From positions 1 to 64,000 of the forward strand of contig CALUGI010000007.1 of assembly GCA_944320135.1 (NCBI GenBank): 64,000 nucleotides of DNA, written 5' to 3'. The position numbers were made by a program, and so were the translations under genes. Source of the stretch: an uncultured Phocaeicola sp. Its GTDB lineage: Bacteria > Bacteroidota > Bacteroidia > Bacteroidales > Bacteroidaceae. Under the pieces are notes generated by a model. The model was not told the DNA's origin. It did not search any database and was given only the letters and a program-made list of their open reading frames with translations. Positions 8,789-15,151 of this stretch are shown in pieces (the stretch's first letter is position 1; each line of letters begins with the position of its first letter).

Positions 8789-10930
8789 TCAAAACAATTT
8801 GTCCACGTCGAGCGACAAGCCTACGGAGAAGGATGTTCCGGTTGTCGTCGGCGTGTTGTTGTAGTAATGGTCGGGGCGGTAGTTGAGCAGGTTGTCCACG
8901 TTGGCAATCACATTCACACCTTTATATATTCGTTGCGAGACGTTCAGCTTCCATATCGTGTAGGCCGGATAGGTGACGGCCTCCGTCGATTCGAAAGAGT
9001 TCTCGGATATGTATTCGTCCGTGGTCACCTTTGAAAGGAGCCGTCCGTTCAGCGCAACGGAAAACCCGTAGTTCTTCCAGTCTTTCCCGTATTCGAAACG
9101 GGCGGTCAGGGCGTGCGGGCGGGTATTCGACGTGTAGGGCTGGCCATATCTCACGCGTTCGTGCGTGAAAGCGTAAGAAAGCCTCATGCCGAATCCGCAC
9201 GGATATTTTGCGGCTGCCGTGGCGTCTATTCCGGAGATATTCATCTTTTTCATGTTGGTGTACACCATTCCGTTCAAAGCCTGGTTCCAAGCCGTATTGA
9301 TGCGGTTGTCCACGATGTTGAAGTAGCCGGTCAGCGTCAGGTTGTAGCGGCTCTTCATGTATTCCGCCGAGAGCGAGAAGTTCTGGCTCCGTTCCGGCTT
9401 CAGGTCCGGATTGCCGTAAATCATGAAGATGTTGGCCATGTTGAAGTCCATGTACATCTCTTTCAGTGTCGGCGCCCGGAATCCTCCGGCGTATGAAGCG
9501 CGGAGCGAGCAGTTGCCTATCTGGTACATGAAGTTCACTTTCGGCGAAAAGTTCTGTGCCTTCGCTTCAGAGAAATAGTCATAGCGCAGGCTGGCCAAAA
9601 TATTGAAGCCCTTGAGCGGCGACCAGTCGTACTGTGCGAATGCGTCGGCCGTGTATTGCTCGTAGTTTCCGTTGTCGGTGAACTGGTAGCTCATCAGGTA
9701 GTCGCGCATAAAGTCGCCTCCCACAGTCAATGTGTTGCTCTTGTTGAACGAATGGTTGTACAAGGCTCGGACGGTATGCTGGACGTTGGTGTAGTCGCGC
9801 ATGTCAAGATTTTGAGCAGCGTCGTAGTCGCTTTTGTCGTATTGGTCGAAACTGTATGAAAGTTCCAGTCCGTTGCCGCTTCCGAACGAGTAGTTTCCCT
9901 TCAATCCTCCCGAAAAGTCGCGGTAGCGGTCCTTGCTCGATGCGCTCTTGTCGCGCTCGCGGAAGAAATAGCCCAAGCGTCCGGTCAGTTTCAAGTTGTT
10001 GGACGTATAAACAAGCCGTTCCTTGAAGTTCCACGTGCGGTTGCCGTAGACTTTGCTGAAGGAGTTCTCTTCCCCGTCCTTGCCCGTTGCGCCTACATCA
10101 ATCGGGTCGGTCGAGGTGTGCTGCACGTTGATGCTGTTGCGGAAGTCGCCAGCCTTGAAACTCACCGTACCTCCGTAGCGCTGGTCGTTGTGGGAACCGT
10201 AGCGTCCGTTCAGGTTCAGTGTCCAAGGTTCCGACGGTTCTTTGCTGATGATGTTGACGACACCGCCCACCGCGTTCGAGCCGTAAAGCGAGGATGCTGC
10301 GCCTTTCACGATTTCCACCCGCTCCACATTGTCCAAATTCAGGCGGGTATAGTCGATGTTGTCCAACGTCTCTCCGGCAAGACGCTCGCCGTCCACTAAG
10401 AAAAGGATGGCATTTCCGCCGAATCCCTGCATGTTGAGCGACACTTGCTGGTCCATCGAATAAGAAAACTCGATGCCCGGAAGCTCGGCTTGCAGCAGGT
10501 CGCCGATGTGGGTTGCGTCTGTTTTCCGGATATCGTCGGCAGTGATGACCCGTGTGGTGATGGGAACGTCCTTCAGCAGCTTGGGAGTGCGGGTTCCCGT
10601 CACTACCACTGTTTCCATTCCGATGGCGTCTTCCTCCATGATGAAGTCCTTCTTTGTTTGTTGGGGAGCCAGTCGGCAGGACTGTGTGATGTAGCCGATA
10701 TAGGATGCCTGGAGGGTGTAGCCTTTGTTGTCGGGGAGGCGCAGGCGGTAGTTCCCTTGTGTGTCGGTGGTCATTCCGATGGTTTTCTGTTCTTTTACGA
10801 ACACGGCGGCTCCGGCCAGCGGCTCGTTGTCCGCATCGACCACCTTGCCTGTGATGATGCGCTGTGCAGAGGCGGGCAAAGCGAGCAGGAGTCCCGTCAA
10901 TGTATAGAGAGCGGTCAGTATTTTTCGCAT
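8789..10930 (-). CDS. hmuR: HmuR, TonB-dependent haem receptor
   Basis: A 713-residue outer-membrane receptor. A signal peptide ends at ALPASAQ (about residue 23). A carboxypeptidase-regulatory-like domain follows (about 25-105), then the plug (about 120-225) and a beta-barrel ending in Phe (SLDVDKLF). FRAPTLKE and NPDLKPE match the FRAP and NPDL boxes of haem receptors. The stretch between these boxes lacks the histidine used by some HemR-type receptors, so haem may be handed over differently. ATG 10930 directly precedes a good signal peptide; an ATG 17 codons upstream overlaps hmuY. The gene lies 13 bases after hmuY and 20 before hmuS. Known role of the family: TonB-driven haem import, with haem delivered by HmuY. 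Confidence 0.88.
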   Translation of the reverse strand: MRKILTALYTLTGLLLALPASAQRIITGKVVDADNEPLAGAAVFVKEQKTIGMTTDTQGNYRLRLPDNKGYTLQASYIGYITQSCRLAPQQTKKDFIMEEDAIGMETVVVTGTRTPKLLKDVPITTRVITADDIRKTDATHIGDLLQAELPGIEFSYSMDQQVSLNMQGFGGNAILFLVDGERLAGETLDNIDYTRLNLDNVERVEIVKGAASSLYGSNAVGGVVNIISKEPSEPWTLNLNGRYGSHNDQRYGGTVSFKAGDFRNSINVQHTSTDPIDVGATGKDGEENSFSKVYGNRTWNFKERLVYTSNNLKLTGRLGYFFRERDKSASSKDRYRDFSGGLKGNYSFGSGNGLELSYSFDQYDKSDYDAAQNLDMRDYTNVQHTVRALYNHSFNKSNTLTVGGDFMRDYLMSYQFTDNGNYEQYTADAFAQYDWSPLKGFNILASLRYDYFSEAKAQNFSPKVNFMYQIGNCSLRASYAGGFRAPTLKEMYMDFNMANIFMIYGNPDLKPERSQNFSLSAEYMKSRYNLTLTGYFNIVDNRINTAWNQALNGMVYTNMKKMNISGIDATAAAKYPCGFGMRLSYAFTHERVRYGQPYTSNTRPHALTARFEYGKDWKNYGFSVALNGRLLSKVTTDEYISENSFESTEAVTYPAYTIWKLNVSQRIYKGVNVIANVDNLLNYRPDHYYNNTPTTTGTSFSVGLSLDVDKLF

Positions 10931-10943
10931 AGTCGTATCATTG

Positions 10944-11612
10944 TTATTGGAACGCTTTTTCAAGCGGATATAAGTATTCAAATGTCATGTGTCCTTTGAC
11001 TTTCTTTTCGTTCATGTAGTTCAGCAGGTGGATTGCGGCATGTGTGCCGTCCTCTAAGCGGAGTATGTAGATTTTGTTCGACATCGTATAGATGGGAGGC
11101 ATGGTGCTCGTGTCTACGTCCAGCCATCTGCTCAAGACTTCGTTGTATGGGGATTTCGCGTAAAGGATGTTTCCGTTCATCATGTCCGACATGTCTATGG
11201 TAATCCGGTCTGTCGTTTCGATGTCTTCCGTATATTCTCCCGTCGGGATGCCGTCGGCGTTGAGCAGTTCGTCTATGCTTGTGTAAGATGTTTCCAGCAC
11301 GGCACCTCCGTTGGTCTTTGTTTCATACCGGTGGATGGCGATGTCCCATTCTCCTGGCATGGCTCCTCCTGCTTCCCACGGCTCTTCGTCTCCTTCCTGG
11401 TTGAGGATGCGGGTGGCGGTGACGGCTTGGGTTTCCAAATCGATGTAGGTCCATTTGGTGTAATCGCTCCCGTCTACGGTTATCGACTCACAGTTGTCGG
11501 CTGTAACGATCTGATAGGAATCATATATGCCGTCGAATATGCCGTCACATGCTGGGAGCGACATGAGCGTCGCTCCCAGTATGGCGGCAGAATGAAACTT
11601 TATCTTTTTCAT
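10944..11612 (-). CDS. hmuY: HmuY-family haem-binding lipoprotein
   Basis: A 222-residue lipoprotein. MKKIKFHSA opens a signal peptide with lipobox LPAC, so the mature protein starts at that Cys. YTKWTYIDL and the following beta-rich sequence match the HmuY family, a surface or secreted haem scavenger that feeds HmuR. P. gingivalis HmuY binds haem with two His; Bacteroides relatives are reported to use Met. Here the likely ligand loops read DMMNGNILYAKS and STMPPIYTMS and contain Met but no His, which favours a Met-type haem site (inference). The start at 11612 was chosen because it gives a clean lipoprotein signal. The gene lies between the calycin-like lipoprotein gene (23-base gap) and hmuR (13-base gap). 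Confidence 0.85.
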   Translation of the reverse strand: MKKIKFHSAAILGATLMSLPACDGIFDGIYDSYQIVTADNCESITVDGSDYTKWTYIDLETQAVTATRILNQEGDEEPWEAGGAMPGEWDIAIHRYETKTNGGAVLETSYTSIDELLNADGIPTGEYTEDIETTDRITIDMSDMMNGNILYAKSPYNEVLSRWLDVDTSTMPPIYTMSNKIYILRLEDGTHAAIHLLNYMNEKKVKGHMTFEYLYPLEKAFQ

Positions 11613-11635
11613 CTGCTTGGGTTTCTGTGTTTGAA

Positions 11636-12898
11636 TCATTCGGTAACTTTCGGGACAAACGTGCAAGTGATGCTCATCGGCATTGCTCCGGGTTTGATGT
11701 CCATTGTCAGGTTCAGGCTCTCGCCGTTGACTGTTCCTGTGAGGCTGCTTCCTGTGATGTTGGTTTCTCCGGCAACGGCTTCAAAGTTTTCCAACGACAG
11801 CGTGTAAGTTCCGTCTCCGCTTTCAGATTCGCTTGCCGTTACTCCGGTGATGTCGAAAGCTCCCACAGACATTCCTCCTTCATTGCCCATTGCCGGAACG
11901 GATATGGTGAGCGTTCCGTCTGCCGCTTCTGTGAGTGTCAGCGTCATGTCCCTGCTCCCTGCCGGGCTTTCACTGACGGTCATGCTCATCGTTCCTTCAT
12001 ATTCTCCCGCTACGAGGCTGGCCCATGTCGTTTCCGTGTCGAACGTGAAGGTGATGCTCATCGGCATTGCTCCGGGTTTGATGTCCATCGTCAGGTTCAG
12101 GCTTTTGCTTTCGCTGTTGACTGTTCCCGTAAGATTGCTTCCTGTGAGGCTGGTTTCTCCGGCAACGGCTTCAAAGTTTTCCAACGACAGCGTGTAAGTT
12201 CCGTCTCCGCTTTCAGATTCGCTTGCCGTTACTCCGGTGATGTCGAAGGCTCCCATTGCCATCGCTCCGCTACCCATCGCCGGAACGGATATGGTGAACG
12301 TTCCGTCTGCGGCTTCTGTGAGTGTCAGCGTCATTTCGCTGTTGCCTTGCGAACTGCCCATAACGGACATGTTCATGATTCCCGTGTAGTTTCCTGCTAT
12401 TTCGCTTGTTGGCGAAACTTCGGGGGTGGGTTCGGCTTGGGTGTCGAAAGTGAAAGTGATGGCCATCGGCATGGCTCCCGGCTTGATGTCCATTGTGATG
12501 CGCGCTTCGCCGTTGCTAACCGTTCCGGCCAAGTTGCTTCCTTCAAGGCTGATGTCGCCTGAGGTTGTTGAGAAGGTTTCTTTGCTTAGTGTGTACGTAC
12601 CGTCGCCGGAAGCTGTTACGGCTACCTCAGACACTTCGAAGGCATCCAATTGCATAGAGCCTTCATCTCCCATTGCGGGGAACGAAAGTTTGACAGTTCC
12701 TTCCGCTTCAGCCGTGATTTTTACGCTTATTTCCGATTCTCCGGCTGCGCTCCCCGATACGGTCATCGACATCAATCCGGTGTAGCTGCCTTCTATCGCT
12801 TTGGCGGCTTCCTGTGCCGGTGTCGGGTCGTTCTCGTCGCTGCATGAAGCCAGGCACAATGCGATGGCTGTCATGGTGAAAAAGTTTTTTAATTTCAT
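11636..12898 (-). CDS. triple-repeat calycin-like lipoprotein, first gene of the haem operon
   Basis: A 420-residue lipoprotein (lipobox CLASC within MKLKNFFTMTAIALCLASC) made of three tandem beta-rich units of about 125-130 residues. Each unit begins like GSYTGLMSM, GNYTGIMNM or GEYEGTMSM and ends with MDIKPGAMPM plus ITFTF or ITCTF. This matches the calycin-like domain often found in Bacteroides lipoproteins, a small lipocalin-type barrel. Units two and three are nearly identical, with a 97-base stretch unchanged at the DNA level. ATG 12898 lies 28 bases after a good promoter at 12926-12956; an earlier ATG would lie upstream of the transcript start. It leads the operon that continues with hmuY 23 bases downstream, so a role in haem or iron capture is plausible but inferred from position and barrel type. 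It could also be a general surface binding protein. Confidence 0.8.
   Translation of the reverse strand: MKLKNFFTMTAIALCLASCSDENDPTPAQEAAKAIEGSYTGLMSMTVSGSAAGESEISVKITAEAEGTVKLSFPAMGDEGSMQLDAFEVSEVAVTASGDGTYTLSKETFSTTSGDISLEGSNLAGTVSNGEARITMDIKPGAMPMAITFTFDTQAEPTPEVSPTSEIAGNYTGIMNMSVMGSSQGNSEMTLTLTEAADGTFTISVPAMGSGAMAMGAFDITGVTASESESGDGTYTLSLENFEAVAGETSLTGSNLTGTVNSESKSLNLTMDIKPGAMPMSITFTFDTETTWASLVAGEYEGTMSMTVSESPAGSRDMTLTLTEAADGTLTISVPAMGNEGGMSVGAFDITGVTASESESGDGTYTLSLENFEAVAGETNITGSSLTGTVNGESLNLTMDIKPGAMPMSITCTFVPKVTE
11761..12247. repeat. tandem intragenic repeat with a 97-base identical stretch
   Basis: Bases 11761-11857 and 12151-12247 are identical, at a 390-base offset (130 codons). 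The flanking sequence of both units is also very similar, including the region coding for the repeated IKPGAMPM motif near 11672 and 12056. The first-encoded unit (12480-12850) is clearly more diverged. The repeat lies within the calycin-like lipoprotein gene and could allow loss or gain of one unit by recombination. Confidence 0.9.
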
Positions 12899-12925
12899 AA
12901 CGTGTATTGTTTTGTTTGGTCGATG

Positions 12926-12956
12926 CAAAGTTAGACCTCGCAAAAAATCCAATCAA
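12926..12956 (-). promoter_or_regulatory. promoter of the haem operon
   Basis: Read on the minus strand, TTG (12954-12956), a 20-base spacer and TAACTTTG (12926-12933) match the Bacteroidota TTTG-N19-21-TAnnTTTG promoter. The ATG of the calycin-like gene lies 28 bases downstream. I could not identify a Fur-type operator by eye. Confidence 0.75.
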
Positions 12957-13198
12957 TACCTAATTTTTATGAAAAACGGCTATGGAACGGCGCCTTCTGG
13001 CGGCTGCCGGAGGAAGGGCGGCTGATGATTTTTAGGTAGGATATGCGCGTGCAAACCGGACGGGAAGGCCGTTTTGCACTTCCGGGATACCTATATGATG
13101 TTAGTTTGGAATGAGTATCGGCGGGATGCCTGCGGACTGAAAAAAGGCGGGCGCGTTTGTTGGAAAAGCCCGGTGCGTTCAGTTTGAACGGCGGGCGT
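12957..13198. other. intergenic stretch with no recognised feature
   Basis: This is the upstream part of the 330-base gap between the haem operon start (12898) and the serine dehydratase stop (13229). The promoter at 12926-12956 and the terminator at 13199-13235 lie at its edges. I see no convincing gene, small RNA or repeat in between. Confidence 0.5.
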
Positions 13199-13235
13199 GA
13201 AAAATAAAAAAAGGAGCGACCTTTTCGGTCACTCC
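13199..13235 (-). terminator. rho-independent terminator of sdaA
   Basis: On the minus strand a 9-base-pair stem (one G-T pair) with a GAAAA loop is followed by a T-rich tract. The arms are 13213-13221 and 13227-13235. The stem overlaps the TGA stop codon of the serine dehydratase gene. Confidence 0.88.
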
Positions 13236-14437
13236 ATCGGCTTGTAGTCTTTGGCAAGTCCGCCTTCGCTGGTTTCCTTGTAGAGCGAGGGGAGGTCGTG
13301 CCCCGTCTGCATCATCACCTCCACCACGCGGTCGAACGATACACGGTGGTGTCCGTCGGTGAAGGCCGAATAGATGTTGGCGTCGAGCGCGCGGGCAGCG
13401 GCATACGCATTCCGCTCGATGCACGGAATCTGCACGAGGCCGCATACCGGGTCGCACGTCATCCCCAGATGATGCTCAAGCCCCATTTCCGCAGCATACT
13501 CGATTTGTGCCGGACTTCCCCCGAAGAGCTGGCTGGCCGCTGCCGAAGCCATCGAGCAGGCTACGCCTACCTCCGCCTGGCATCCCGCCTCGGCTCCTGA
13601 GATGGAGGCGTTGTGCTTCACGATGTTGCCCACCAATCCGGCGGTAGCGAGGGCGCGGAGGATGCGCGCGTCGCTGAACTCGCGCGTTTTTTGCAGGTGA
13701 TACAGCACGGCAGGCACCACCCCGCACGCTCCGCATGTGGGCGCCGTCACAATCTTTCCGCCCGAAGCGTTCTCTTCGCTCACGGCAAGCGCGTATGAGA
13801 ACACTAACCCTCGCGAGCGAAGCGAGTCTTTGTAGCCTTTCGAACGTATATAATAGGAAGATGCTTTGCGCGGAAGGTTCAGCGGGCCGGGCAAGACTCC
13901 CTCGGCATCCAGTCCGCGAAGGATGGCTGCCTGCATGGTCTTCCACACTTCTTCCAAATAGTCCCAAATCTCTTTTCCCTCGCATTGTTCCACGTATTCC
14001 CAGTATCCTCGCCCTGTGTGTTCGCACCAGTAGAGAATCTGGCTCATGGTGTTCATCTCATACAGGTCGGGAGTTGACGTGTTGTCGTGCCCCTCTTCGG
14101 CCAATGCTCCCCCTCCTACGCTGAAAACCGTCCATTCGTCGGTCTTTTTCCTGTCGGCATCGAACGATTTGAACGTCATCCCGTTCGGATGGAAGGGGAA
14201 AAACACGTGGGGTTTCCATACAATCTCCACCGGCGCGTGCGGCTGAAGCGTGTCGAGGATGGCCACGTCTGTCATGTGGCCTTTCCCCGTGGCGGCCAGG
14301 CTTCCGTAGAGGGTCACCTCGAACGATACGGCTTCCGGGTGTCTTCCTAAAAAGATTTCCGCCGCCTTGCGCGGCCCCATAGTGTGGCTGCTCGAAGGCC
14401 CTGTCCCGATTCGGTACAGTTCTTTGATTGATTTCAT
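13229..14437 (-). CDS. sdaA: L-serine ammonia-lyase, iron-sulfur type
   Basis: A 402-residue single-chain L-serine dehydratase that converts L-serine to pyruvate and ammonia in the cytoplasm. The N-terminal domain begins MKSIKELYRIGTGPSSSHT, the family's opening signature, followed by MGP. The C-terminal domain has the Cys residues expected to hold a 4Fe-4S cluster, in TAPTCGACG, GAEAGCQAE and CDPVCGLVQIPC. ATG 14437 lies 34 bases after a -7 element at 14471-14478; a longer reading frame to 14527 would start upstream of that promoter and overlap the regulator gene. Its terminator overlaps the stop codon, so it appears to be a single-gene unit. Length is close to that of other one-chain enzymes. 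Confidence 0.93.
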   Translation of the reverse strand: MKSIKELYRIGTGPSSSHTMGPRKAAEIFLGRHPEAVSFEVTLYGSLAATGKGHMTDVAILDTLQPHAPVEIVWKPHVFFPFHPNGMTFKSFDADRKKTDEWTVFSVGGGALAEEGHDNTSTPDLYEMNTMSQILYWCEHTGRGYWEYVEQCEGKEIWDYLEEVWKTMQAAILRGLDAEGVLPGPLNLPRKASSYYIRSKGYKDSLRSRGLVFSYALAVSEENASGGKIVTAPTCGACGVVPAVLYHLQKTREFSDARILRALATAGLVGNIVKHNASISGAEAGCQAEVGVACSMASAAASQLFGGSPAQIEYAAEMGLEHHLGMTCDPVCGLVQIPCIERNAYAAARALDANIYSAFTDGHHRVSFDRVVEVMMQTGHDLPSLYKETSEGGLAKDYKPME

Positions 14438-14470
14438 GGCTCGTTGTTTTTTATGTGGTTTCCGTATATG

Positions 14471-14478
14471 CAAAGATA
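14471..14478 (-). promoter_or_regulatory. -7 promoter element of sdaA
   Basis: On the minus strand this reads TATCTTTG, an exact TAnnTTTG match. It lies 34 bases before the sdaA ATG and immediately after the stop of the XRE regulator gene. No clear -33 TTG at the right spacing was found. Confidence 0.5.
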
Positions 14479-14483
14479 CGAAT

Positions 14484-14894
14484 TTATTCATTACTTTCGC
14501 TCCGTCCTTTTTCTTCAGAATCCGCATTCTGCAACTTCTGTTTGGCCAGGTCGAATTTGATTTTCAACTCCGTCTTCTCTTCAATGAGCTTTTCTATTTT
14601 TTTATCTTTTTCACGCAAGTATTTTATCAGTTCCAGCATTTCCGGTGATTTCGAATCCTTTTTTTCGCCGGATGTCGTCTTTATCATCTCTCCTTTCCCG
14701 GTCAGCAGCCATTCGGCGTCTATCCAATCAAATGTTTGAATTATCTTTTCCAGAATGTCAAAACTCGGTTTGTTCCTTTTTTGTACGACAATGCCTCTAA
14801 TCGTTTGGTCAACAACTCCTATTTTTCTAGCGAATGCTGATACAGTAAGCCCTTCGTAATTAATTAGTTCTTGTAGTCTTTCAATTATATCCAT
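14484..14894 (-). CDS. XRE-family helix-turn-helix protein with C-terminal coiled coil
   Basis: A 136-residue likely DNA-binding protein. The N-terminus (MDIIERLQELINYEGLTVSA) leads into a helix-turn-helix (about residues 12-50) with FARKIGVVDQTIRGIV as the recognition part. WLLTGKGEM is typical of short phage-repressor-like XRE proteins in Bacteroides. Residues 85-125 are rich in Lys, Glu and Leu (LREKDKKIEKLIEEKTELK) and should form a coiled coil for dimerisation. It is divergent from the coiled-coil lipoprotein gene at 15152 and upstream of sdaA on the same strand. Its target is unknown. Confidence 0.8.
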   Translation of the reverse strand: MDIIERLQELINYEGLTVSAFARKIGVVDQTIRGIVVQKRNKPSFDILEKIIQTFDWIDAEWLLTGKGEMIKTTSGEKKDSKSPEMLELIKYLREKDKKIEKLIEEKTELKIKFDLAKQKLQNADSEEKGRSESNE

Positions 14895-15151
14895 AAATTT
14901 TCCCGCAAAAAATCAATTAAATATTTTGTAGTTTAAAATAAATGCTTGATATTTGCATTGTATTTCATTGTTCTGTGTAGCTAAATTATAAAAAAATGAG
15001 AAGATGTGTGATTTGTAGTCTTTGTTTTTGCGGCACCCGGCGCAGGGGGATATGTAGCAGGGGAGTGAAGGGGTGTCGCTTGAAGCGTGTTGCGGCAGCA
15101 GCCTATGGAAATTCTTTTAATAATATATTATTAATCTAATTGTTTAACTTT

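Noticed and set aside
11636-12898. Repeated units taken for a CRISPR array or mobile element
   Set aside because: The repeats code for protein in a single frame with a period of about 130 codons and lie within one gene. There are no spacers and no transposase.
12957-13198. A small gene or regulatory RNA in the gap before the haem operon
   Set aside because: Short frames exist on both strands but none has a start signal, family motif or stable repeat structure.
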